The notes under the pieces were generated by a model that was not told where the DNA came from, ran no database searches, and worked only from the letters and a program-made list of their open reading frames with translations. 29,447 bases of DNA from a virus: positions 1-29,447 of IMG/VR virus record IMGVR_UViG_3300037504_000284; one strand, 5' to 3'. Positions 14,046 to 21,153 of this stretch are shown in pieces. The position numbers and the translations under genes were made by a program. The first letter of the stretch is position 1; each line of letters begins with the position of its first letter.

Positions 14046-14782
14046 AAACAATTAAATCAATTTTCGAACAAACTCTTTTTGAATCAAAAAATGCTCAAAC
14101 AGTTAAAGAGTTGTTAGAAGAAGCAGTCAAGCAAAATTCTGTCTTGAGAGGTGCTGACTTGACAAATTCTGACTTGAGAGGTGCTGACTTGACAAATTCT
14201 GACTTGACAAATTCTGACTTGAGAGGTGCTGGCTTGATAAATTCTGACTTGAGACATGCTGACTTGACAAATTCTGACTTGAGACATGCTGACTTGAGAC
14301 ATGCTGACTTGACAAATTCTGACTTGAGAGGTGCTGACTTGACAAATTCTGACTTGAGACATGCTGACTTGAGAGGTGCTGACTTGAGAGGTGCTGTCTT
14401 GAGAGGTGCTGACTTGAGAGGTGCTGTCTTGGAGGTAGACAAAATTAAACACCTATTTCAAATTGTGCCAGAAGAAGGATCATTCATAGCCTGGAAAAAA
14501 GGAGAAAATGATTACATCATTAAACTATTAATACCAGCAAATGCAAAAAGACACAATCACCTTGCGGGACGAAAATGTAGAGCTGAATTTGTTGATGTCC
14601 TCAATATCTTTGATAACAAAGGGAATGAGACTAATGAATGTCAAAATGGAACGAATGATAATAGAGTAACCTACAAAGTAGGAAAAAGAACTTATGCTGA
14701 CAGTTATGATCCTGATCCTCGTGTTAATTGTTCAAATGGTATTCATTTCTTTTTGACACGTAAAGAAGCAGAAGAATGGTAA
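14042..14782 (+). CDS. Pentapeptide-repeat protein with DUF5758-like C-terminus
   Basis: A 246-residue protein. Residues 34-129 are about 19 pentapeptides of the A(D/N)Lxx kind, drawn from three units (DLRGA, DLTNS, DLRHA). They predict a right-handed quadrilateral beta helix, the fold that mimics DNA in the gyrase-protecting MfpA/Qnr proteins. The C-terminal domain (about 140-246) contains GSFIAWKKGENDYIIKLLIP and ends in NCSNGIHFFLTRKEAEEW, a pattern I associate with DUF5758, which is often fused to pentapeptides in phages. The cellular role is unknown; DNA mimicry is an inference. It is bracketed by a 21-bp direct repeat and preceded by the TCGTATAAC promoter motif. Confidence 0.88.
   Translation: MKTIKSIFEQTLFESKNAQTVKELLEEAVKQNSVLRGADLTNSDLRGADLTNSDLTNSDLRGAGLINSDLRHADLTNSDLRHADLRHADLTNSDLRGADLTNSDLRHADLRGADLRGAVLRGADLRGAVLEVDKIKHLFQIVPEEGSFIAWKKGENDYIIKLLIPANAKRHNHLAGRKCRAEFVDVLNIFDNKGNETNECQNGTNDNRVTYKVGKRTYADSYDPDPRVNCSNGIHFFLTRKEAEEW
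14141..14425 (+). repeat. Array of 19 tandem 15-bp units inside the pentapeptide gene
   Basis: Units GACTTGAGAGGTGCT, GACTTGACAAATTCT and GACTTGAGACATGCT occur in mixed order, nearly identical at DNA level including third positions. The identity is far greater than protein selection requires and points to recent expansion by unequal exchange or slippage. Unit gain or loss keeps the reading frame. Confidence 0.9.
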
Positions 14783-14785
14783 TTA

Positions 14786-14806
14786 ATAAAAACAATTGAA
14801 TTATGA
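14786..14806 (+). repeat. 21-bp direct repeat at a start site, copy 2
   Basis: Exact copy of 14025-14045; here it supplies the leader and ATG of the primase gene. Confidence 0.65.
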
Positions 14807-15711
14807 GAATCTTTGATTTTCTTAACGATTACAGTATACCTTACACCACCACCGGAAAAAATGTATCCGGTGGTTGGTTAAATATCACTTGTCCGCACTG
14901 TGATGATCACTCCATGCACTGTGGATATAATTACAGTGATGATTACGGCTTCTTCTGTTGGCGTTGTGGCAGTTGGAACAAAACTATAACAATAAGTAAG
15001 TTACTTGATGTAAGTTACAAACAAGCAAAACAAATTGTTCACCGTTATGATGGAAAGCCGGACATACCGGCAGAGAAAAAACCGAATCAGAAAGAAATTG
15101 CTTATCCATCATCTACAAGTGATATGCTTAAACCGCTTCATAAAAAATACCTCAGAAAAAGAGGATTCAAACCGGATGAGATTCAAAATAACTGGCTGAT
15201 TAAAGCCACCGGACCAGTTAGCCAACTAGACGGATCAGAGTACCGACACCGGATACTAATGCCAATCAACTACCGAGGAAAACTCGTGAGTTGGCAAACA
15301 AGAGACGTGAGCGAAGAAGCAGAAATAAATTACAAGGCTTGTCCGAAATGGCGTGAAATTATTCATCATAAAGACATTTTATACGGAATGCCTTTTATCG
15401 AGTGGAAGACTTATGGATTCATTGTGGAAGGCGTGTTCGACGCTTGGAGAATTGGATGTGACGCTGCCGCTACATTTGGAATCGGATTTACAAATAGACA
15501 ACTCAGAATTATTGCCAATACTTTTGATTTTGTTTTTGTAATGTATGATCCAGAAGATGATGCTCAGAGAAAAGCATACGAAATGCGAAAAGAACTTGAA
15601 TTTCGTGGAGTAAAGACAAAGAACGTTCTGCTCGAAACTGATCCGGCTGATACTCCACAAGATGAAATGGATGAACTAATTGTAAAACTTAAAAAAGACA
15701 ATAAATTATGA
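14803..15711 (+). CDS. DNA primase, CHC2 zinc finger + TOPRIM
   Basis: A 302-residue protein that makes RNA primers for DNA replication. An N-terminal zinc ribbon is visible: C30, C33, C52 and C55 (CPHC and CWRC) around HSMHCGYNYSDDYGFF. The TOPRIM core follows: GFIVEGVFDAWRIG (catalytic Glu209), AAATFGIGFTNRQLR, then FVMYDPEDDA (Asp249 and following acids, metal binding), ending in LLETDPADTPQDE. It lacks a helicase domain, unlike T7 gp4; the window has a separate RecA-fold helicase at 25620. It overlaps the next gene by 4 bases. The start falls inside a repeated leader. Confidence 0.9.
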   Translation: MRIFDFLNDYSIPYTTTGKNVSGGWLNITCPHCDDHSMHCGYNYSDDYGFFCWRCGSWNKTITISKLLDVSYKQAKQIVHRYDGKPDIPAEKKPNQKEIAYPSSTSDMLKPLHKKYLRKRGFKPDEIQNNWLIKATGPVSQLDGSEYRHRILMPINYRGKLVSWQTRDVSEEAEINYKACPKWREIIHHKDILYGMPFIEWKTYGFIVEGVFDAWRIGCDAAATFGIGFTNRQLRIIANTFDFVFVMYDPEDDAQRKAYEMRKELEFRGVKTKNVLLETDPADTPQDEMDELIVKLKKDNKL

Positions 15712-15959
15712 CACGACAACAATTTGAAAAATTAAAACAAACTAATGAAAAGTTTCAAAAACTAAAAAAAGCACAAGATCATCTAAGACGTGTGCACACA
15801 TTCAGTGAGACTAATATCTCTGATCTTGATTTTGCATCGTATGAATTTCAATCGCTTTCTTATGAAAGTCAAAAAAAGATATTTGAATTCATATACAACA
15901 CTGTAACAGAAGAAATGAAACAACTTGACAATGAAATTAATAAACATTTAAACGAGTAA
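15708..15959 (+). CDS. Small coiled-coil protein coupled to the primase
   Basis: An 83-residue, charged helical protein (KLKQTNEKFQKLKKAQDHLR; TVTEEMKQLDNEINKHL). Its ATG overlaps the primase stop by 4 bases. It resembles its neighbour at 15963 in length and layout (helix, LDF/LDS segment, acidic helix), so the two may be diverged paralogues. Confidence 0.6.
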   Translation: MTRQQFEKLKQTNEKFQKLKKAQDHLRRVHTFSETNISDLDFASYEFQSLSYESQKKIFEFIYNTVTEEMKQLDNEINKHLNE

Positions 15960-15962
15960 ATT

Positions 15963-16211
15963 ATGAAACCAGAAAATTCAGAGAAAGTAATTGAACTGCT
16001 TAACACGAAAGAAGATTTAAAGCAGTTGCAGAAAGAACTTTATGATTGTAATGGATATGATCTCGACAGTATTACAATAAAAAATACTGAAGACATTAAA
16101 CATAGTTTTGATTGTTTAACAATAGGCAATCTAAACAAAATTCACGCTTATCTGCTTGACATAGTAGAACAAGAAATAGAAGAAATTGATAAAGAACTAG
16201 AGAAATTATGA
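15963..16211 (+). CDS. Small coiled-coil protein, possible paralogue of the preceding gene
   Basis: An 82-residue protein with a first helix KVIELLNTKEDLKQLQKEL, a middle YDLDSITIKNTEDIKHSFD and a closing helix DIVEQEIEEIDKELEKL. The final helix matches the pattern of the preceding protein. It overlaps the next gene by 4 bases. No known family. Confidence 0.6.
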   Translation: MKPENSEKVIELLNTKEDLKQLQKELYDCNGYDLDSITIKNTEDIKHSFDCLTIGNLNKIHAYLLDIVEQEIEEIDKELEKL

Positions 16212-16552
16212 AAAAACTAATTTTAATTTCACTAATTGGATTGTTTTCAATAACAATCGCAAATGCACAGTATCCAACTAATGTAGAGAAAGATGTACGT
16301 GAAAAAGTACAACTGCTAATACAAAAAGATTTTACAGAGAAAATTCAACCTCAACTACACAAAGTGTATGTGAGAGAAAATGTGTGGAGACTTATAAACA
16401 TTGAAACAAAAAAGAAAATTACACTTGTTCTTGCAATGTATGTTAATATGCACACGGACCAGGATGTAGAAATCGTTAAAATCTACTCATGGACCAGCGG
16501 ACAGAAACTTGCAAGATATAATTCTTTTTCTCAATTCAAATTTTTTGATTGA
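16208..16552 (+). CDS. Exported small protein with a signal peptide
   Basis: A 114-residue protein. It starts with a classical signal peptide: MKKLILISLIGLFSITIANA, with cleavage likely after ANA (residue 20), giving a mature protein of about 94 residues that begins QYPTN. The mature part is basic/helical then beta-rich (LVLAMYVNMHTDQDVEIVKI, YSWTSGQKLA) with no lipobox. It would act in the periplasm or at the surface of the infected cell, perhaps in exclusion of other phages, but that is only an inference. It precedes the structured RNA at 16584 by 31 bases. Confidence 0.75.
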   Translation: MKKLILISLIGLFSITIANAQYPTNVEKDVREKVQLLIQKDFTEKIQPQLHKVYVRENVWRLINIETKKKITLVLAMYVNMHTDQDVEIVKIYSWTSGQKLARYNSFSQFKFFD

Positions 16553-16583
16553 ATTGTTTGTTATTTTAAAAATTTTGTTTTAA

Positions 16584-16714
16584 TATTGCAGTATGAAAAT
16601 GGCCAGCAACATACAGAATAAAATTACTGTTTCTCATAGTTTCATAGGTTTAACAATAAGTGAAAGCCCGGATAGTTTTATGTTGCTGGCCGCAATACCT
16701 CTATCCGGGCTTTG
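16584..16714 (+). ncRNA. Interlocked A-B-A'-B' RNA upstream of the antirepressor fusion
   Basis: Two perfect 13-base complementarities are interleaved: A GGCCAGCAACATA (16601-16613) with A' TATGTTGCTGGCC (16679-16691), and B AAAGCCCGGATAG (16663-16675) with B' CTATCCGGGCTTT (16701-16713). TATTGC (16584-16589) can extend A with GCAATA (16692-16697). B lies inside the A-A' loop while B' lies outside, so the whole can be a pseudoknot, two mutually exclusive hairpins (B-B' followed by GTTTTG could act as a terminator), or an antisense segment (A,B) with a downstream target (A',B'). B' ends 29 bases before the ATG of the KilA-N fusion gene. Confidence 0.75.
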
Positions 16715-16724
16715 TTTTGTATAA
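16593..16724 (+). CDS. Possible 43-aa leader peptide across the structured RNA
   Basis: An ATG at 16593 opens 43 codons that run through both stem pairs, beginning MKMASNIQNK and ending in a hydrophobic SFMLLAAIPLSGLCFV, then TAA. A translated leader could choose between RNA folds, as in attenuation. There is no clear ribosome-binding site, and the frame may be accidental. Confidence 0.3.
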   Translation: MKMASNIQNKITVSHSFIGLTISESPDSFMLLAAIPLSGLCFV

Positions 16725-16742
16725 CTTAAAAATATTCTAATC

Positions 16743-18410
16743 ATGGTAGGACATTCAGAATTAACACAGTATAAACAAGAAGATGTTAAGAAAAACGTAG
16801 AACAAGTAATACAACGTTTGTTCAGAATTTTCAAAGAACATGATCCTTATTTATCTTATAGCAGACTAACTTTTATTGACTGTACCGCAGGAGATTTAGA
16901 AACCGGAGGAGATATGAATTTAACTTCTCCCGGAATATTCTTAAATGAAATAATCAGACAAAGCAAAGAAATTGATGATATACCCACAACCTTGTTTCTG
17001 ATTGAAAAAAATAAAAAAGCATTTGAAAAACTAACAAAAAATTATAACAAATATTTTAAGAAAGAAATAAAAAATAACACAAATTGTAATGTTAAACTAA
17101 AAAATAAAAACTTCAAAGATGCCTTATGGAATTTAGGCAGTGTAAAATATAGGTACGGACTTGTATATGTTGATGCAAATGGATACTCTCATGAAGACTA
17201 TTCAGCAGCAATAGACTTTGTTAATAAAAATGAAAGAGTGGACTTACTTGCAAATATAAATTACGCAAGTATAGCACGAGCAAGAGGATTTGGACAGAAA
17301 AATCCTGATAGTGCTTACGAAGTATATAAAGATTTATATATGGAAGACATCATAGATTCAATTGACAAAGACATCAAATATATAAGAGATGGAAAACATC
17401 AAGCAAAAATAAAAAGAAGAGGTAATCAGTTTACAATGATATATGCTTCTAATTACAGAAATCATAATCAATTACCAGATAACTTTGTACCAGCTTATTC
17501 AGAAAAAGGACAAGAACTTATGGACAAATATAATTTTAAGAAAGACAACAAAGATTCTATTCAATCAACAGAAGAATCAACGCAACAAACTAACACGAAT
17601 ATCACTCCATTTCAATACGGAAACTCTAAAATAACATTCAAACAAAACAATGGAGTAGTAATGATCAATGCCACTGAAATGGCTAAACCGTTTGGAAAAA
17701 GACCTAATGATTGGTTACATTTACCTTCAACTCGTTCATTTTTAGAGACTTTGAGAAATACAAGATTTTCTGGTATTACTGAAAATCAACTAATTACAAC
17801 TTCAAGAGGAGGACCTGCCACTAAAAATGTTGCACCCGGAACTTGGATGCACGAAGATGTTGCATTAGAGTTTGCACGCTGGCTTTCTCCTCAGTTCGCA
17901 ATCTGGTGTAATGATAAGATAAAAGAATTGATGACTGAAGGACAAACTTCAATAAAGAACACAGACAACAGAACACTTGCAAAAATGAACATTGAACTGG
18001 CCAATCGTCTTTTGAAATCAGAAGATGAAAAAGATGAATTAAAAAAACAAAACAAAGAACTTGAAAATAAAGCTGAATACGCTAATAAAATTTCAAACAG
18101 CGAATCATTATACAAAATATCGGAAATTGCCATGAAAGACTTTAAAATTTCTGGACAAAAACTAAATAAAGAATTGCAGAAAGCAAGTGTTCAATACAAA
18201 CAAGGAAATACTTGGTATTTATACAGAGAACATTTAGGAAAAGGTTATACCAGTTCTGTTACTAAATCATATACAGACAACAAAACCGGAAACGTTAATA
18301 CTGCAATTCAAATGAGATGGACTGAAAAAGGACGACAGTTCATCCATGACCTAGTTAATAATGGACATATATCACTTAACGGACAACCTAAAAGAAAAAG
18401 AAGAAAATAA
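16743..18410 (+). CDS. TcmP-like (methyltransferase-fold) + KilA-N + KilAC fusion
   Basis: A 555-residue protein in one unbroken frame. Residues 1-260 resemble the three-Cys-motif partner protein TcmP: YSRLTFIDCTAG (44-50) in the place of the SAM-type first strand, LFLIEKNKKAFEKL (84-97), a VYVDANGYSHED segment (141-152, where relatives have D-P-x-G) and LLANINYASIARARGF. Residues 290-400 form a KilA-N domain (INATEMAKPFGKRPNDWLH; TWMHEDVALEFARWLSPQFA), a DNA-binding domain of phage regulators. Residues 405-447 form a coiled coil. Residues 455-540 match the KilAC antirepressor C-terminus (ISEIAMKDFKISGQKLNKEL; RWTEKGRQFIHDLV). A regulator or antirepressor is the likely role; the activity of the N-terminal part is unknown. 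No separate three-Cys partner gene is visible nearby. Confidence 0.82.
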   Translation: MVGHSELTQYKQEDVKKNVEQVIQRLFRIFKEHDPYLSYSRLTFIDCTAGDLETGGDMNLTSPGIFLNEIIRQSKEIDDIPTTLFLIEKNKKAFEKLTKNYNKYFKKEIKNNTNCNVKLKNKNFKDALWNLGSVKYRYGLVYVDANGYSHEDYSAAIDFVNKNERVDLLANINYASIARARGFGQKNPDSAYEVYKDLYMEDIIDSIDKDIKYIRDGKHQAKIKRRGNQFTMIYASNYRNHNQLPDNFVPAYSEKGQELMDKYNFKKDNKDSIQSTEESTQQTNTNITPFQYGNSKITFKQNNGVVMINATEMAKPFGKRPNDWLHLPSTRSFLETLRNTRFSGITENQLITTSRGGPATKNVAPGTWMHEDVALEFARWLSPQFAIWCNDKIKELMTEGQTSIKNTDNRTLAKMNIELANRLLKSEDEKDELKKQNKELENKAEYANKISNSESLYKISEIAMKDFKISGQKLNKELQKASVQYKQGNTWYLYREHLGKGYTSSVTKSYTDNKTGNVNTAIQMRWTEKGRQFIHDLVNNGHISLNGQPKRKRRK

Positions 18411-18435
18411 ATCAAAAATAATACGGTGGTGCAAA

Positions 18436-18690
18436 ATGACACAAACAAACAAAAATTCTTATGAATGGAGAAGAAAACAACAAAATGAATTGTTAAAACA
18501 AGAGTTAATAAACAAAACAATCGAAAACATTGAAGTAAATGAAAATTTCTTAATCTGTATTTCAACAACAGATGGAGAATATTATGAATTTGGACCTAAT
18601 TATCGTGCAGGAGAATGGCTGCGTAAATTAAAAACACATAAAGAAATGAAAACCACAATAAATAATATGGAGGTAGACTATGAACTTTAA
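18436..18690 (+). CDS. Small unknown protein, 84 aa
   Basis: I chose the ATG at 18436 (MTQTNKNSYEWRRKQQNELL) because an upstream in-frame start at 18361 would overlap the fusion gene. A basic helix is followed by a beta hairpin (NFLICISTTDGEYYEFGPNY) and a C-terminal helix. It overlaps the next gene by 11 bases. No family is recognised. Confidence 0.6.
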   Translation: MTQTNKNSYEWRRKQQNELLKQELINKTIENIEVNENFLICISTTDGEYYEFGPNYRAGEWLRKLKTHKEMKTTINNMEVDYEL

Positions 18691-19111
18691 TGATGCAAAA
18701 CAACAAGAAAAAGACAAAATGCGAGAAGCTATGGAGAAAGTAGTAGGAAAACCTGCTAGCCAACTCAAGGCTTTAGATGCAAGAGAGCTTGCAAGACAAG
18801 ACAGAATTGATGAAGCATTGTATCAAAGACCAACAAGTAGAATGGCTGCTAACGTGTACAATGCACTTAATGCAATAAAAGAAGCAGCTCAATCTGGTAA
18901 TTCACATATTAATTTTAAATGTGTAATCGGAGAAGTAGACAGTGAAATATCAGATGCAAGAACAAATTACTTCGTTAATCTTGATCAATATGAACTTCTT
19001 CTTAACATTTTAAAAGATCGAGGTTTCACAATAGAAGAAGAGCCGTTCGATATGAATAGAGCTTTATCTTCAAGTAAATTTAGTGTTAAACAAATAAAAA
19101 TTAAATGGTGA
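18680..19111 (+). CDS. Unknown protein, 143 aa
   Basis: A charged helical N-terminus (AKQQEKDKMREAMEKVVG; ALDARELARQDRIDEALYQ) is followed by a compact alpha/beta domain (YVNLD-like turn, LLLNILKDRGFTIEEE). Near its start it has MREAMEKVVG, which resembles the MREALEKVISG found at the end of the small terminase; the likeness is short. The function is unknown. Confidence 0.6.
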   Translation: MNFNDAKQQEKDKMREAMEKVVGKPASQLKALDARELARQDRIDEALYQRPTSRMAANVYNALNAIKEAAQSGNSHINFKCVIGEVDSEISDARTNYFVNLDQYELLLNILKDRGFTIEEEPFDMNRALSSSKFSVKQIKIKW

Positions 19112-19287
19112 TGAAACTTTTTAAAACAAAAGAAGAAAAAGAATACGATTTGTATAAAAAAGCAGTTGGATATACTAAAACAGTAAAACCTTTATTCGGC
19201 AAGCCAAAAAAGAAATATGTAATGCCGAGTGCAAAAGCTATCCATAAATTTCTTAAAAAATACGAATCAAAAGATATTCGAGTGTAA
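19111..19287 (+). CDS. Small basic protein
   Basis: A 58-residue, very basic protein (FKTKEEKEYDLYKKAVGYT; FGKPKKKYVMPSAKAIHKFL). The ATG at 19111 shares bases with the upstream TGA stop (TGATG). An ATG two codons earlier (19105) is an alternative start. It may bind nucleic acid. Confidence 0.55.
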   Translation: MKLFKTKEEKEYDLYKKAVGYTKTVKPLFGKPKKKYVMPSAKAIHKFLKKYESKDIRV

Positions 19288-19292
19288 TAAAA

Positions 19293-19360
19293 AGTGAGTG
19301 CTTGTCAGCAAGAAACTTAGCTTATGCTAACCGATTCGATTTAGTTGACAAGCATTCACT
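19293..19360 (+). other. Long hairpin between operons (15-bp stem)
   Basis: AGTGAGTGCTTGTCA (19293-19307) pairs with TGACAAGCATTCACT (19346-19360) with one G-U pair. The 38-base loop holds a second hairpin TTAGC/GCTAA (19317-19330). No U tract follows. It lies between the 19111 gene and the replication gene at 19379 and could be a processing site, leader element or weak terminator. Confidence 0.6.
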
Positions 19361-19378
19361 CTTAAAACAAAATCCAAA

Positions 19379-20563
19379 ATGAGTGAACAACAAACTGAAT
19401 ATCAAACAAAAGAACAAGAAACGGTTGCAACTTATGATCCAAGCCAAGAACCGATAGTATTGTCAAAACCTACACTTGATTTATTTCTACGACAAGAAAA
19501 TCCAAGTGATCTGATTGCATTATACACGTTCTATTACTACACGGCAAAATGGCAGAAAACAAACCAACCGTGGGCAACAAAAAAATACTGTATGAAATCT
19601 TTAAAGTGGGGACAACAGAGAGTTGACAATGCAAGAAAGAAACTAACAGAACTTGGATTGATAGAGGCAATAGAAAAAAGAAACGACAAAGGCAGATTTG
19701 ACAAGTGGTACATCAAGATCAATTTCATCTGGAGCCGATCAGCTGTAGAATCCATCCATGAACATCAAAACCATGCTATGGATGAATCCAATGATGGACA
19801 TCAAGACACAAGTGCTTTAAGTTCTAATAATATAAGTGCTTCAAGTGATAATAAGAATACAGATACTAAAGTATCTTATGTTTCACAAGTGAAACATCCT
19901 GATAAAATCAAAGAAATTATTTCGTTCTGGAACAGCCTGAATAAAACTCAATCACACAAGCGTCCTGAAAGTAAAGTATATGAGGCTGCTGCAAGCAGAT
20001 TGGATAACTTACTTCAAGGACTGCCTGTGGTCTGTAAGAAAGACAATCGTCCAACACAACCGTTAATTAATTTCTGTAATAATTTCTCTGTACCGGAATC
20101 TCTGCTAAACAAGCAGTTTACCGGTCAGGAGATTAAAGAAATCTTACAAAGAATACACGATAATGAACTTTCTGAAAATAATAAACGTGATTTGCCTTCT
20201 GTACTTTTCAACAACTTTGCCTCTCGTAATAAAGCCTTTTCTTTGTTCTATCGTGAAGCTGCTCGCCTGCAAGTTGACAACAAATACACAAGGCTTGCAA
20301 AGAAACTTGCATCTGTAATTAATCCAGAACTATCAAGTGATAAACTTCTGCCGTGGGCGAAAGAATTTGAGAAACTAATCGAAGATGGACGTGATTATCG
20401 TGAAGTAAAAGAAGTTGTAGAGTGGTACGTAGTGAACTGGAATGATAAATACACTCCGGTTGTAGATGATGGATGGGAGTTTTGCGAGAAATATTCACGT
20501 ATACGGAGGCAAATGCGTAGAATGCAGAGAGAAAAAGAAAAAGAAGAATTTTTAAATAGTTGA
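19379..20563 (+). CDS. Replication-type protein with a winged helix-turn-helix
   Basis: A 394-residue protein. Residues 40-120 form a winged helix: SDLIALYTFYYYTAKWQKT, then KYCMKSLKWGQQRVDNARKK, LTELGLIEAIEKRN and a wing FDKWYIKINFIW. This is the HTH_36-like layout of phage replication initiators and replisome organisers. After a Ser/Asn-rich linker (about 130-175) there is a helical C-terminal domain (YTRLAKKLASVINPELSSDK; KEFEKLIEDGRDYREVKEVV) of the kind that loads helicase in DnaD/O-type proteins. Origin binding and helicase loading are inferred from this architecture and from its place between primase and helicase genes. It could instead be a regulator. Confidence 0.72.
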   Translation: MSEQQTEYQTKEQETVATYDPSQEPIVLSKPTLDLFLRQENPSDLIALYTFYYYTAKWQKTNQPWATKKYCMKSLKWGQQRVDNARKKLTELGLIEAIEKRNDKGRFDKWYIKINFIWSRSAVESIHEHQNHAMDESNDGHQDTSALSSNNISASSDNKNTDTKVSYVSQVKHPDKIKEIISFWNSLNKTQSHKRPESKVYEAAASRLDNLLQGLPVVCKKDNRPTQPLINFCNNFSVPESLLNKQFTGQEIKEILQRIHDNELSENNKRDLPSVLFNNFASRNKAFSLFYREAARLQVDNKYTRLAKKLASVINPELSSDKLLPWAKEFEKLIEDGRDYREVKEVVEWYVVNWNDKYTPVVDDGWEFCEKYSRIRRQMRRMQREKEKEEFLNS

Positions 20564-20567
20564 TTAT

Positions 20568-20633
20568 ATGGAGAGTTATACACTTGTCAATATAAGAGTT
20601 CATCTTGAAGATTTTCATGTATCTGATTTATAA
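20568..20633 (+). CDS. Possible 21-aa micro-ORF
   Basis: ATG at 20568 to TAA at 20633 encodes MESYTLVNIRVHLEDFHVSD plus one Leu. It fits the gap between two genes, but there is no ribosome-binding site and its length is within chance. Confidence 0.2.
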   Translation: MESYTLVNIRVHLEDFHVSDL

Positions 20634-20652
20634 CCGATAAACGATTAAAATT

Positions 20653-20832
20653 ATGAAAAAACTTACTGATGAAGGTAGAGGTAGAGAAATAGATGAGTTG
20701 GATGATCGTATTCGTCGAATGACAGAGAAAAATCAAACTATTGACAAATATGGGCGTTCAAAAGCATATTATGCAGCAAAAGTACAGGAGCTTTTAGCTT
20801 TTATGGATTGTAATCAGTCACGAAATAAATAA
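20653..20832 (+). CDS. Small basic/charged protein
   Basis: A 59-residue helical protein starting MKKLTDEGRGREIDELDDRI, with IRRMTEKNQTIDKYGRSKA and a final AAKVQELLAFMD. It has a coiled-coil character and a typical AAAATTATG leader. The function is unknown. Confidence 0.55.
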   Translation: MKKLTDEGRGREIDELDDRIRRMTEKNQTIDKYGRSKAYYAAKVQELLAFMDCNQSRNK

Positions 20833-20840
20833 TTAAAATT

Positions 20841-21143
20841 ATGGATTTATTAAAATTAGTTACAACAGATCAGTTACAAGAAAAATCTGATATTGATTAT
20901 TCAGATGTAATGGCACTTGGATTTGAAAGAAAAAATATTCACGATCCGGTGTGGGAGCAGATAATGGGCTATCCGTATTTTATAGTGTGTAAGAATTATC
21001 CGGGAGGACAAACAATAGAGTGGGATATTGAAGATCACACTTGCACTTTATTTTACGGATTGGGAGAAGATCAAAAACAAGTTATAATCAATAAACTGCG
21101 TGTTCTGAAATTAGTAGATAATATTTTAGAAAATAAAATTTAA
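20841..21143 (+). CDS. Unknown protein, 100 aa
   Basis: Alpha/beta, aromatic-rich: MDLLKLVTTDQLQEKSDIDY, then YFIVCKNYPGGQTIEWDIED and a final helix (QVIINKLRVLKLVDNILEN). No membrane segment. Its stop lies 10 bases before the next gene, and an AAGGAGG ribosome site begins at its last bases. Confidence 0.6.
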   Translation: MDLLKLVTTDQLQEKSDIDYSDVMALGFERKNIHDPVWEQIMGYPYFIVCKNYPGGQTIEWDIEDHTCTLFYGLGEDQKQVIINKLRVLKLVDNILENKI

Positions 21144-21153
21144 GGAGGTTATT

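Noticed and set aside
14141-14425. CRISPR-like repeat array
   Set aside because: Units are 15 bp, contiguous without unique spacers, in frame, and encode pentapeptides.
14095-14452. Long minus-strand frames opposite the pentapeptide gene
   Set aside because: They are periodic shadows of the 15-bp tandem units; composition is a repeat of five residues with no start signal, and the plus-strand frame has a clear domain.
16714-16740. Fifth copy of the TCGTATAAC promoter motif (TTTTGTATAAC)
   Set aside because: The CG pair and the upstream GAAACTTTTTT half are missing; too weak to list, although a promoter here for the fusion gene is possible.
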